From contig NZ_JAIVEM010000006.1 of assembly GCF_020404765.1 (NCBI RefSeq), forward strand, positions 62,001-126,000: a stretch of 64,000 nucleotides of DNA. Reading direction: 5' to 3'. The DNA comes from Paenibacillus sp. BJ-4. Lineage in GTDB: Bacteria > Bacillota > Bacilli > Paenibacillales > Paenibacillaceae. The position numbers and the translations under genes are program-made. Below, piece by piece: positions 44,326 through 54,017 of the stretch (position 1 is its first letter; each line of letters starts with the position of its first letter). Below the pieces are notes generated by a model. That model had not been told where the DNA came from, made no database searches, and worked only from the letters and a program-made list of their open reading frames with translations.

Positions 44326-45198
44326 GTGGATTGGTCGGCAGGTAGTGCCAGCTTGGAAAGGCTACGCAATGTGATGGAAGGGGAGCAGAGCGACGAAGGA
44401 AACGAGCCGGTTCCGACTCCGTTGCAGAGAATTTCTTTCAACAATATTGATTTTAGCTACGAGCCAGGGGGCAGCGCCGTACTTAAAAATCTAAGTTTTG
44501 AGTTTCCCATGGGACTTAAAATTGGCATTGTAGGTACCAGTGGTTCTGGAAAATCGAGCATTGCTCAACTGCTGATTCGTAATTTCGAACCGAAAGCCGG
44601 CAGCATACTGGTGAATGGTAGTCCGCTCCAACGGGTGCGCCGAGTTGATTGGACACAGAGGATCGGAATCGTGTTCCAGGAACCATATTTTTTTCCGGAT
44701 ACCATCCGGAACAACCTACTAATGGGATTAGATGAGCAGAACAATACAAACACAATGAGAGCGGCCTGCAAGGCGGCGCAAATCGATGAATATATTATGG
44801 GTCTGCCGGACGGATACGATACAGCTATTGGTGATTCGAGGGGTGACACTGTCGGGAGGTCAACGTCAGCGGCTCTCCATAGCCAGAGCCTTAATTCAGA
44901 ACAGAGAAATCCTGATTCTAGATGAAGCTACCTCTGCGCTGGACATGAAACAGAGAGGCAGCTGCAGCAAGCAGTTGACCGTTATCGTAAAGGAAAAACA
45001 ACGATTGTCATTGCCCATCGCCTGTCAACTATACAGAATTCGGATTTGACTTTGGTCATGCATAACGGGGAGATGGTTGAATCTGGAACTCACGATCAAC
45101 TTATGAATCGAGGGGCGCTATACCAGCAAATGGTCAGTAGCCAGGAGTTGAACAGAGAAGGCCACCAAACGAACCTTCTGCCATCAGCTCCGGCTTAA
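44323..45198 (+). pseudogene. Exporter-type ABC protein (MsbA-like), ATPase half, frameshifted
   Basis: The last part of the membrane domain (WSAGSASLERLRNVMEG) and a complete nucleotide-binding domain are recognisable: Walker A VGTSGSGKS, Q-loop VFQEPYFFPDTIRNN, signature [15 protein letters not shown], Walker [14 protein letters not shown]-loop VIAHRLSTI. The signature lies in a different frame from Walker A (shift near 44845), and a second shift follows near 44950. The N-terminal membrane region is missing. Probably once exported the product of the neighbouring lost NRPS. Confidence 0.85.
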
Positions 45199-46244
45199 CG
45201 AAGTCTTACCCCTGTGATGCCCTGCTTGCTGAAATCACTCAGCAGCAGTTCAAGCGTTTCATTTTCCAGTTGATACAGGAAACCTAGCCTGCCAATCAAT
45301 TTGATAATATTATCCTCGCATTGGGTTATCCCGTATTTCAAAAACTGGTTAAGCATAATCGTTGTTTCTTTTTCAACTCGGGTATAGTTATCCTTAAAAA
45401 CTGCGGGGAAACGATAGTGTCCTTCTTGTTCAATATATTTAATTTTCAGATTCATGAATTTTTTATGTTCTCTAAGCGTGTACAGCAAACGTGTATCAAT
45501 GGTTCGCTGCTTGGAAAGCATCAACTCAAAATACATTGTTAATTTGTTATAAATATCCAGACCAAAGGTCCGATCCGAGTACAGCTTTGGCGTGTAGAAG
45601 CTTTTATAATTTTCAGTCTCATTAATAGAGGTATAATAGTTTTCCATGCATTCTGCAAAGTACGAGAGGTCGAATTCATAGATTTTGTTGTTGTGGTACT
45701 CCGGGTTGATCTTTAGCAAATGAGTATAGTTAAGATAATCATCATAGATATCGCAATGCTCGAACGCCGTCTTCAAGTCATCGTATGGGACGGTTGTTCG
45801 AGAATAGCTACGGTACTTGAAAAATCCGGCAAGCTGGAACTCCCGAGTTGAGTCGTCGTATCCGTAGATCAGAACCGCATGAGCGAACCGCCGGGTATGA
45901 TAGGAAGGCGTATCTGGGATAAAGTATTCATCAACGTGCGTCCAAACGTAGTTCCCCGAGTCGATCTGACTCCTAATGAACGATACTAGATTCGGAATAG
46001 AGCCCAGAATGAGATCACGGTGCAGTCGTTGTGAATCCTTAAACCAGGGATTAAAGTGGTGTTCGGGTGTCTGCACATAGAAATCCAGAAAAATCTCATC
46101 GTTTTTCCAGTCAGACAAAAACAGATTCGTATAGTTGGAATAAATCCACGGTTGGCAATCCTTATTGTCAGAAATAATTGATAGGTAGAAGGCATGTTGA
46201 GGATAGTTCGAAATTAGAGGATCGCAAAGAGGTAATGTTTTCAT
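45195..46244 (-). CDS. BtrH N-terminal-domain-like protein
   Basis: 349-aa protein resembling the butirosin BtrH_N family of papain/C39-like acyl-transfer proteins found in antibiotic gene clusters. TLPLCDPLISNYPQHAFYLSI opens it; a YVWTHVDEYFIP...YHTRRFAHAVLIYGYDDSTREFQLAGF segment carries the conserved His and Asp/Tyr context. BtrH moves an acyl group from a carrier protein onto an aminoglycoside. Start ATG 46244 follows AAAGGAGC; the frame is open 18 bp further. It faces the exporter remnant tail to tail, and both may be relics of one lost cluster. Confidence 0.65.
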   Translation of the reverse strand: MKTLPLCDPLISNYPQHAFYLSIISDNKDCQPWIYSNYTNLFLSDWKNDEIFLDFYVQTPEHHFNPWFKDSQRLHRDLILGSIPNLVSFIRSQIDSGNYVWTHVDEYFIPDTPSYHTRRFAHAVLIYGYDDSTREFQLAGFFKYRSYSRTTVPYDDLKTAFEHCDIYDDYLNYTHLLKINPEYHNNKIYEFDLSYFAECMENYYTSINETENYKSFYTPKLYSDRTFGLDIYNKLTMYFELMLSKQRTIDTRLLYTLREHKKFMNLKIKYIEQEGHYRFPAVFKDNYTRVEKETTIMLNQFLKYGITQCEDNIIKLIGRLGFLYQLENETLELLLSDFSKQGITGVRLR

Positions 46245-46262
46245 TATTAGAGCTCCTTTCAC

Positions 46263-46734
46263 GAAATAAATTCTTATCCATATATTTCAACATGAGTGGG
46301 AAATGCTTGTTTATTTATATTCTAATATTTATTTGTAAAAAATGCAATATTTAGATTTTTTAAGTGACCCAACTTGGATAGATAAGATAGCACTTTCCCG
46401 TTACCTTTCTGCTTTTTAACATAAACAAAAGCTTTACATCCTTTAAACATTACATATGAACATTTTTTAAAGTCATCAATCAGAGGATAATAAAAAGGAG
46501 GATGGATAAACGAATGAGTAGAAACCTGTATGATCCTTTACTCGAGCGGAAGTGAAATTTCTCGAGGAAGAAATACTTTACTGGGAAACGATAGGTCTGT
46601 TTGATTGATGACGATTAATACGTATTATAGTAGGATCCCGTTGTCCAAGTTCAATCTTCTAGAAACAGTATTATTAACTGTACTTGCCAATAATCACTTC
46701 AATAATTTGGAAGCTAAAAAAGCTGACAGTATCC
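46263..46734. other. Gap with a broken short frame
   Basis: AAAGGAGG at 46495-46501 is followed by MDKRMSRNLYDPLLERK-stop; a shift would continue as EVKFLEEEILYWETIGLFD. The fragment is unidentified. The rest is AT-rich without features. Confidence 0.4.
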
Positions 46735-47930
46735 CTATGCCGCTCTGAGCTGCGTTTTAATTTGGGCTAATGTAGCCCCGGATTGAGCTTGGTCGTAGAT
46801 ATATTCAATCATGTCCTGTTTTTTCTGTAAGCGGTAGCGATGTAACCCATCGATCAAGCTTCCTTGCTTCCTTGGCCATCATAGATGCAGCACATCGAAG
46901 CAAACATCAGTAGGGTCAAGTAACGGTCAATGGCCTTAGCGGATCGAACCTGGTAGCGATCCATTGCCAGATGGACTTTGGCGGTTCGAAAGTACGTTTC
47001 AATCGCCCAACGCTTGCTGTAGTAGCTTAGAATTTCTTCATTTGTCAGTGAAACTTCCGTGCTTAGAAAAGCCTTCATTGGTTTGGGGTCAAAACCTTCC
47101 CCCTCTTTCCAACACAGCAGCAGTGCGGCGTTTTCCAAGAGATTGAGCTTTCTCATAGCGATATACCCGATAAGCGGAGGAGCCGATGGTCACCAGATCG
47201 GTATCCGATTTCGAGATGTAGGAAGCAAAGCTTTTGAGCGATTGCCGAATGCCTTGTGGATAGAAAATACGGTTGGTTTTCAAACCACTAATGACATGAA
47301 AGCCTCGCTCGGCACTCGTTTGAAGCACCGAAGACGACGGATACCACGAGTCCATCAGCACGTAAGTCCGGCACGTGGACATCGGGACGGCCTGGATCAT
47401 CTCGCAAGCCAGGGCAATTTTGCTCTTTCCTTCCGGGTCATAACGTTCCATAGCAAATGGATATACCTGATCACCCGAACGGAGCAGGGCTTGAACAACG
47501 GCATGCCCATATACATGTCGGCCCTTGAGATGAGAATGCTGAAACGAAGCTCCTTGCATCGTATGCGTAGCCTGTGACGAAGGCTTGGTTTTTTCACACA
47601 CGGTATCGTCCAGGATCACAAAAATCGGGCTGTGATGCTGCTGAGCGCTCTCCTTAACCTGCTGAAAAGCTACACGTTGACGATACGTTTAAGGTAGGGA
47701 GTGTTCCAGTGACCGTGAGATAAGAAATGACTCAGGGTTCTGCGATCTCGATCCTGCAAGCTTTCCCGATGAATGTCGGTTAAGGTGCCCGTAAATCCAG
47801 TAGAAAGCATGCCATCCACGAAGTACTTGATGTGATGGAGCGCGGGTTTAGTAAAATATAGCGGGAGCTTCCACTGCTTAAAAAGATTGTTCCAATGGCT
47901 CTGTTGTGTTAATTTAATCGTATGGGACAT
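46735..47930 (-). pseudogene. IS701/IS4-like DDE transposase, broken
   Basis: One transposase in three pieces on the minus strand. MSHTIKLTQQSHWNNLFKQW through GFTGTLTDIHRESLQDRDRRTLSHFLSHG comes first. The DDE part follows in other frames (ILDDTVCEKTKPSSQATHTMQG, VLMDSWYPSS, ISGLKTNRIFYP). The C-terminus is EEILSYYSKRWAIETYFRTAKVHLAMDRYQVRS and ends ATLAQIKTQLRAA-stop at 46735. At least two frameshifts or stops inactivate it. Confidence 0.8.
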
Positions 47931-48473
47931 GTCTTGTTCTCTATTTAGCCCCCTAGATTTGAGAGGCATAATAGAGCGATTTGACATGGAGCCTCTGGGG
48001 GCATGAGTACTCGCGAAAGCCGCGAAGGGAAAGGAATTCGCGTTGCTAACCATCTTATCATGCCCGTCTCTCCATATAAAATCGCTGTCTATTTACCCCA
48101 CCCAGAGTAGCGAGGAAGCATAAATTTACTGCTCCTTTAAGCAATCCCTCTAGCCCACATAGACCATTTTTACCGGAAAGTAATGAGATACTAATGGCTA
48201 TGACAGTTATATTAAGTTTCAAATCGCTGATCGACATATTCATCCATGATGCACATAGGAATAGGCGGGTGGAAAAGGAGAAAAGAATCGTTGAGCCACG
48301 ATTGGAAGGAGTGGGATTATATACTAAGCTTTCGAATGAGTTTTTTGAAATTAGTAGGTAACGACAAACCAATGTACAAACGTTCTCCCTATTAATGTGA
48401 TAGCATATCAATTTTTCCAAAATTACGATACCATAAATCTGATTCTTATAAATTGATCAGTGTGAGGTTATAC
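47931..48473. other. Gap: upstream end of the IS701-like element and unassigned DNA
   Basis: Up to about 48060 this probably belongs to the insertion sequence; the rest shows no supported gene. A reverse frame at 48058-48420 has no ribosome binding site and no recognisable product. Confidence 0.4.
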
Positions 48474-48785
48474 ATGAGTCTTGATGCTATAATAGATGAT
48501 TACCTTAAGCCGAAGAAGCGCAAGGTGAAATTGATTAGTAGGATATTGCCTTACATATTACTAGTAATCATTACGTTCGGGATGATTTTTTTGTTGTTTA
48601 TATACACGCCTAAGGATGCTTGGATTACATATAAAACTTACCCTAACAATATTACTTTAAAAGATGTTATGTTTGGACTTTACTTAAAGGCAACTACTGA
48701 TAGGTTGTATATTACACAAGGAGAAATGACAAATGTTACATCCCTTTCTGTAGAGATAAATGGTGAGATCCAAACCTTGGCTCCT
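48474..48785 (+). pseudogene. Single-pass membrane protein, truncated by an IS
   Basis: ATG 48474 (after GTGAGG) starts MSLDAIIDDYLKPKKRKVK, a basic cytoplasmic stretch, then one transmembrane helix (about residues 24-43, ILPYILLVIITFGMIFLLF) and an outer segment (DAWITYKTYPNNITLKDVMFGLYLKA). After about SVEINGEIQTL the frame runs antisense into the neighbouring transposase, so the C-terminus is lost. Not recognised. Confidence 0.5.
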
Positions 48786-50269
48786 AATGAACGTACGCAA
48801 GCAAGTCCAGCAAGACCGCCTACCACTGCTCAGCCGCTTCAGCAGGTTCTCTTGCTTCAAGGCGTCATCTACCCAGATGACAAATTCTCCACTGCGCCAG
48901 ATGTAGCGATTCCAACTGCGTAGTCCAGTCATTCGACGGTGGCGTGTCTTGGTCCGGCGGAAGAATCGTTCATGGTCGTTGTTGGTTCTTGGTAAATACG
49001 CTGTATCGTAACAAGCAAACAAGCCTTCTGAGAATCCAGTGGTGTATTTTTTAAAGTTTTCTACCATTTCCGCGTCTTCTTTTCGGATGAAGGTCTGCTT
49101 CATTTCGGTGAGCAACCACTGCATTTGCACACGAACGCAGTCGGCAGTATGCTCCGCCGGGGCATTCAAAATATGTGCGGCATCTTGAAGAGGCTTTAAC
49201 CAGCGCTTCACCTTTTTGTAGAGAGGACGGAAGTCATCCAGTTTCTCAAACAATTTTAGAAGTTTTTGGCTGTAGGCGAACCCCCTTTTTTAGCGCTTCG
49301 TTGAAGCGAGTTCCGAATCGCTGAGGCTTCTTCATACACCCGAATACCTGGGAGATCCAAAGGCGGGTTCCCATCTTCGAGCAAAACGGAACGCACTGCG
49401 GCTAGATAATCTTTAGCAATGGCGGCATCTTCGGAATCCTCAGGTTGAATCTGCTTTTCCAATTGGCGAATTCCACGCAAGTTTTTCTTAATGCTCGTCT
49501 TCAGTTTGCGGTCCAAATCCACGACAGGCTTGGCTATATCTTTAAGATAATGGTATTGACAATATTGGTAGGGGACTTCCGGCCACAAGCCGGACATAGC
49601 CAGACGAATCGAGTGCTGGCCATCACTAAGCAGCCCGATCACGGGAAAACCAAGCTGCTCTATAGGAGCTAATAAACTTTTCAATTCCTCTGCGCTGCCG
49701 CTCTTTAGGTTTTGTGCAGCGAGGATGCTGCCGCTGAATCCTTCGCGTACGACATGCAAGGTTTCATTTCCTTTTTCGGGTTGGACGCCATCCATGGAAA
49801 GAAGTAGCCCACCATGCTCTTTCACCACTGTAGCCAAGGTCTCACGAAGATGGTCACTAACCGATGCACGAAGCAACGTCAAGTATCGTTCGTACAGTCG
49901 TTCACAATTCCGCTCGGAGGTCACGACTCCCCGGCGATTCAATTCCTCATGCAGTTCGGAAAGCGTATAGTGGCGTTTGAACCGAAGTTCACCGACGAGG
50001 GCAAGGACGTCGAATCCGTAGGAGGTGTGTTTCATCACGAGCGCGTCAGCTTCGGCAGAGCGAAAATAAGAGCCGGGATACGGGCACTCTGGGTTCGTAC
50101 AGGCGTAGGCCATATTCCAGACGTCAAAAATTCCACTAAGCGTGTTCACGTATTTATGCCAAGCGGTATGGTGCCGTTTCAGTTTCGCTCCACAATGTGG
50201 GCAGTGTCGTAGTTCACTATGGAAATACATTCTTTTTTCAGGGGTAATCCGGTTTTTGGCTGAAGGCAT
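48785..50269 (-). pseudogene. DDE transposase with N-terminal zinc ribbon, frameshifted
   Basis: ATG 50269 (behind AAGGAGGAGGTATAC) starts MPSAKNRITPEKRMYFHSEL and then a CPHCGAKLKR...CTNPECPYPG zinc ribbon. The catalytic region includes LLLSMDGVQPEKGNETLHVV (Asp), VIGLLSDGQHSIRLAM (Asp) and WPEVPYQYCQYHYLKDIAKP. The frame stops at 49256; the C-terminal third (FEKLDDFRPLYKKVKRWLKPL, TNNDHERFFRRTKTRHRRMTG with the likely Glu) continues from 49253 in another frame. The IS family is unresolved, near ISL3 or ISNCY in style. The left boundary is approximate. Confidence 0.7.
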
Positions 50270-50329
50270 GTATACCTCCTCCTTCCTTACCTTTTATTAC
50301 CCCCTAGGAGGATTTTTCTATCAGGTTAG

Positions 50330-50512
50330 TGAAACGGACAGACGTAGTGCACAACTTCTCCAATCGGTACTCGTAGCGGTGTTCATGGATGAACGAATAC
50401 TTTACCGATGGTCTTTCGCGAAGTAGTGCATCGCTTTTTTTAGAATTTCATTCTCCTCTTGCTGTTCACGGATACGCTTCTGCATTTCCCGCATCTGATG
50501 CTCGTCCGACTT
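50330..50512 (-). mobile_element. IS3-family remnant (end of orfA, start of orfB)
   Basis: On the minus strand the DNA reads SDEHQMREMQKRIREQQEENEILKKAMHYFAKDHR-stop, the typical leucine-zipper end of an IS3 OrfA. Then, in another frame, it reads FIHEHRYEYRLEKLC, the start of an OrfB. Both parts are cut off. Confidence 0.7.
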
Positions 50513-50591
50513 GGATCGGCTACACTGAGTTGGACAATAAAAATAAGGGCTTGTAGAATAAACCTATCAAGTTAAGGAGCGGATCTCTACA

Positions 50592-50876
50592 ATGCCAAAA
50601 CAACAACGACGTACCTTCACCTCAGAATTTAAAAAGCAAATGGTGCAGCTCTACGAAAACGGGAAATCCCGAGCAGCTATTGTGGAGGAATATGGCCTCA
50701 CAGCCTCGGCTTTAGACCGATGGATCAAGCAAGCTCAGACGTCAGGCTCCTTCAAGGAGAAAGACAATCGTTCACCTGAAGAAAACGAGCTGATGGCTTT
50801 GCGAAAAGAGAACCAGCGTTTGAAGATGGAGGTCGATATTTTAAAGCAAGCCGCGCTGATCATGGGACGAAAATAG
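50592..50876 (+). CDS. IS3-type transposase subunit OrfA
   Basis: 94-aa helix-turn-helix protein (RRTFTSEFKKQMVQLYENGKSRAAIVEEYGLTASALDRWIKQ) with a C-terminal leucine-zipper helix (ELMALRKENQRLKMEVDILKQAALIMGRK). It binds the IS ends and, by -1 frameshifting at its A-rich end (CGAAAATAG), forms the OrfAB transposase. ATG 50592 follows TTAAGGAGCGG. Confidence 0.9.
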   Translation: MPKQQRRTFTSEFKKQMVQLYENGKSRAAIVEEYGLTASALDRWIKQAQTSGSFKEKDNRSPEENELMALRKENQRLKMEVDILKQAALIMGRK

Positions 50877-50917
50877 CTATCATCCAGAACAACCGTGATA
50901 AATACTCGGTATCAGCA

Positions 50918-51712
50918 ATGTGCGACGTCCTGCAAATGGCAAGAAGTACGTTCTACTATGAAGCCAAGGAACGGGTCGATGAAGACGATATGACTGAAGC
51001 GATTGTGGAGATTTTCCACAAAAATCGAAAAGCTTACGGTACACGAAAGATCAAAGTCAAGCTTCAGGAACAAGGCATTGTCGTGTCCAGACGCCGAATT
51101 GGCCGAATCATGAAAGAGCAGGGACTGGTCTCTACCTACACCGTAGCTCAGTACAAGCCCCATAAAACGGCTTGCAACGAAGCTACTACAGCAAATGTCC
51201 TGGATCGAGAGTTTGAGCATACAGAGACCAAACGTTTCGTCGTCAGCGATCTGACGTATGTGAAGGTCCAAAACAAGTGGCACTACATTTGCGTACTCGT
51301 TGACCTGTTCAATCGAGAGATAATCGGTCATAGTGTAGGTCCGAACAAGGACGCTGCTCTGGTTTCTCGCGCCTTTGCCACCGTACAGGGGGATCTGCGT
51401 CAAATTCAGTGGTTCCATACAGACCGTGGCAGTGAATTTAAAAATGAAAAGATGGACGAGCTGTTGGAAACCTTTGAAATCGGTCGTTCCCTAAGCATGA
51501 AAGGCTGTCCCTATGACAACGCCGTAGCGGAAGCCACCTACAAGGTCATGAAAACCGAGTTCATAAACCAGATGGAATTTCAGAGCCTTCGTCATTTGGA
51601 GATTGAACTATACGATGACGTCAACTGGTTTAATCAGCATCGTATTCACGGAACACTGGGATACATGATACCTATTCACTACCGCCAAGAGGCCCTTAAA
51701 AAAGCTGTCTGA
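50918..51712 (+). CDS. IS3-type transposase OrfB (rve DDE integrase)
   Basis: The DDE triad is Asp in VVSDLTYVKV, Asp in WFHTDRGSEF and Glu in DNAVAEATYKVMK, with the expected spacing; an HTH_21 segment (AYGTRKIKVKLQEQGIVVSRRRIGRIM) precedes it. The frame is open upstream to the end of orfA (KIAIIQNNRDKYSVSAM), so the product is normally made as the OrfAB fusion by a -1 frameshift; the ATG 50918 form alone may not be functional. No interruption seen. Confidence 0.9.
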   Translation: MCDVLQMARSTFYYEAKERVDEDDMTEAIVEIFHKNRKAYGTRKIKVKLQEQGIVVSRRRIGRIMKEQGLVSTYTVAQYKPHKTACNEATTANVLDREFEHTETKRFVVSDLTYVKVQNKWHYICVLVDLFNREIIGHSVGPNKDAALVSRAFATVQGDLRQIQWFHTDRGSEFKNEKMDELLETFEIGRSLSMKGCPYDNAVAEATYKVMKTEFINQMEFQSLRHLEIELYDDVNWFNQHRIHGTLGYMIPIHYRQEALKKAV

Positions 51713-51740
51713 TTTACTGTTGACAATCCAAACTTTACTA

Positions 51741-52179
51741 GCTACTCATAAGGGTTGAAATGAATAAATCTTTTGGAATTTGTGAAATTATTTAGAAGAT
51801 TGCTAGGATTTATATTTTTAAATGACATTTTTCCCCTTACTTCGACAAAAGCTTTGGTGTATGTTATCAACATAAAATGCAGAAGCAAAGGCTCGGTCCG
51901 CAAGGAGGATAAGAAATCTCCTGAGAGGTGCTTGTTGATCCTATTGTTTCACAGACAGGTCTGAGAAGTCTATAGCAAATGACAGCGATGGACACGGCCC
52001 ATCTGCTATAAATATACAGTTGTCAAAGAGCGCAGGACAAAGAGAGATAGACAACGGATTCGCCTGTACCCCAAAATGCGTGATTTCGATCCGGCTCCCT
52101 CCTTCGAGGTGAAACGGGTAAAGCGGCAGCCTCGGCGAATGCCGAGAGGCTATTATTTGAGTAAAGAGGAGTTTATTTT
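51741..52179. other. Long leader region of the biosynthetic cluster
   Basis: 440 bp between the IS and the radical SAM gene. Short hairpins are visible: GGAGGATAAGAAATCTCC (near 51904-51921) and a strong AGCCTCGGC-GAAT-GCCGAGAGGCT (near 52129-52153) about 27 bp before the start codon, without a T-run. This looks like a structured 5' untranslated region, but it did not match a riboswitch I can recognise. A frame at 51773-51964 lacks support. Confidence 0.45.
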
Positions 52180-53739
52180 ATGATTAAAACGACATTAATG
52201 GCAATTTCGGCTGAAGGCTTAGAGAACGTAGAGGTTGGGCGATTACAAGCATATTTGTCGGAAAATGGATATGAATCTGACAGTATACAACTTAATCGAA
52301 ACAAAGATATTGACGAATATTACTCTCATTTAGATTTGAGTAGCAAGGTATATGCCATGTACGAATATGCCGAATCTTCTGTATATCCTGAAACTATTTT
52401 ATGTTTTGCTCAGTTAGCTAATAAGATAAAAGCTGAAATAGCTGATAGCATCATTGTGCTTGGTAGCAAATTCCCTTCTATTTATTATAAAGAAATACTA
52501 GGCGATGAACGTTTTTCGAGTATAGATTACATTATTTTAGGAGAGAGTGAATATACTCTAGCTGCACTTATAGATTGCGTTGAGAAAAATGATGACATAT
52601 CTGAATTTGTGGCGGCACATAAGAACATTGCCTCAAAGACGAGCATGGACGATAAAGAAATTTTGAACATTAATATAAACGAGTTGCCACTTCCAGATAG
52701 ATCTTTTTTATATAACAAAAATTTCGGAAACTATTATGCATTCATCTATGACAGTCATGGATGTACTATGAAATGTTCATTTTGTACGCGGGGACAATTT
52801 TATAAATTCACAGGACGGTCAGCTGAAAGTCTATTTTCAGAGATTAAAAAAATAACCACTGAATCACCAATCAAATGCTTTTGGTTTACGGGAGGAAGTG
52901 GAGGGAGTTTTGAAGATCCAGGTGGCGAGTTGGGTGTGAAAAAAATCAGAGACTTGTGTAATCTTATCATTGAAGACAACCTGAAAGTTAGTATGCGAGT
53001 CTACTTACGCAGTAATTTTGTTGCTAAGGTTGATATTGATTTGTTGAAATTAATGAAAAAGGCCGGTATCCACGTAGCGTTGGTTGGAATTGAATCGGGA
53101 AATGAGTATGATTTGAATCTACTCAAGAAGGGGACGAGTGTTAAAAATAACAGGAATACTTTAAAAATGTTACAGGAAGCTGGTATTTATTCGGACCATT
53201 TCGGATTCATGATGATCAATCCATACTCCACACCGGAAAGACTCCAGGATAATTTTCGCTTTTTAGATGAATATCAGCCTCATGACTTAGATAATTATGT
53301 TCATCACTTGGTTGTTGATCCGGGTACAGCGATTATGAAAAGGATTGAAAAAGATGGATTGCTAATTCCTAAAGATGACTTTTTAAAGCAAGGCCCTTCA
53401 TATCGCTTTATGGATCCTTTTGCTGCAGAGGTATCCGAGTTTCTACATAAATATTTTTTGATACACGATACAGAGACAGCCGGTATCTCTACATTTGTTT
53501 TTAATTTGGCTCCTTTTCTTCCCCATGGGGAAAGATTCGAGGGAAGCACAACTTTAATAATGCGGAAACGCGCTAGAGTTTATAGTGAATTTTTTCGCAT
53601 GCTTTATCTTGACATGGATATAGGTTCATGCGAAAGGCAATATGATGAGTTTAGATCAATTTTAAACAGCTTTGATATGGAATTAGCTCTTCTTAAGAAT
53701 GCACTCGTAAAAGATTTAATTAAGTTCAAAATTATGTGA
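52180..53739 (+). CDS. B12-binding-type radical SAM enzyme
   Basis: 519-aa protein, first gene of the cluster. The N-terminal ~140 residues form a cobalamin-binding-like Rossmann domain (ending SIDYIILGESEYTLAALI), lacking the DxHxxG axial-His motif. The radical SAM core starts with CxxxCxxC at Cys195, Cys199 and Cys202 (HGCTMKCSFC), followed by FTGGSGGSF and the VALVGIESGNEYDL strand typical of B12-rSAM proteins, and a C-terminal extension of about 100 residues. Such enzymes methylate unactivated carbons or phosphinates, or rearrange rings. ATG 52180 follows AAAGAGGAG. A carrier-protein gene follows after 35 bp, so a carrier-bound substrate is plausible. Confidence 0.85.
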   Translation: MIKTTLMAISAEGLENVEVGRLQAYLSENGYESDSIQLNRNKDIDEYYSHLDLSSKVYAMYEYAESSVYPETILCFAQLANKIKAEIADSIIVLGSKFPSIYYKEILGDERFSSIDYIILGESEYTLAALIDCVEKNDDISEFVAAHKNIASKTSMDDKEILNININELPLPDRSFLYNKNFGNYYAFIYDSHGCTMKCSFCTRGQFYKFTGRSAESLFSEIKKITTESPIKCFWFTGGSGGSFEDPGGELGVKKIRDLCNLIIEDNLKVSMRVYLRSNFVAKVDIDLLKLMKKAGIHVALVGIESGNEYDLNLLKKGTSVKNNRNTLKMLQEAGIYSDHFGFMMINPYSTPERLQDNFRFLDEYQPHDLDNYVHHLVVDPGTAIMKRIEKDGLLIPKDDFLKQGPSYRFMDPFAAEVSEFLHKYFLIHDTETAGISTFVFNLAPFLPHGERFEGSTTLIMRKRARVYSEFFRMLYLDMDIGSCERQYDEFRSILNSFDMELALLKNALVKDLIKFKIM

Positions 53740-53774
53740 GTATTATTTGAAACCAAAATTAGGAGGAATATTTA

Positions 53775-54017
53775 GTGAAAATAAGTAAAACTGATATTCA
53801 CGAGATGATAGCAAGCCTTTTGAATGTTGATGTCGAATATGTGGAAAATATAAAAGAAGATGAGGACCTTATGATGTATGGCATGACATCCATATCCTGC
53901 ATAAAGCTGGTCGTTATGCTTGAAGAAAAGTATAACTTTGATTTAAAAGACGAAGACTTATTAATAGGGAAATATAATACCTTCAATAAATTATTTGCTT
54001 TATTAGACAATTATTGA
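53775..54017 (+). CDS. Free-standing acyl/peptidyl carrier protein (first)
   Basis: 80-aa four-helix carrier protein. The phosphopantetheine Ser is Ser39 in MMYGMTSISCIKLV, where Thr-Ser replaces the usual Asp-Ser. The rest (LVVMLEEKYNFDLKDEDLL) is standard. ATG 53775 follows TTAGGAGGAAT. It is co-directional with the radical SAM gene and followed by a weak terminator, so the two may form one unit. Confidence 0.85.
   Translation: MKISKTDIHEMIASLLNVDVEYVENIKEDEDLMMYGMTSISCIKLVVMLEEKYNFDLKDEDLLIGKYNTFNKLFALLDNY

Larger units (their letters stand above)
50513..51740 (+). mobile_element. IS3-family (IS150-like) insertion sequence, apparently intact
   Basis: Left end TCGGCTACACTGAGTTGGAC and right end TTACTGTTGACAATCCAA enclose orfA and orfB. 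The left tip recurs at 35066 and the right tip at about 44150 as remnants of other copies, so this family has been active here. Exact tips and target repeat could not be fixed. Confidence 0.75.

Noticed and set aside
48058..48420. 120-codon reverse frame beside the IS701-like element
   Set aside because: No start signal, odd composition, adjacent to transposon debris.
51773..51964. 63-codon frame in the cluster leader
   Set aside because: Starts at TTG without a ribosome binding site and its C-terminal half is unlike any protein; more likely untranslated leader.
51741..52179. Cobalamin riboswitch before the B12-type radical SAM gene
   Set aside because: No GCCACTG-type B12 box or matching core was found by eye; only unassigned hairpins. 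Kept as an open leader region.
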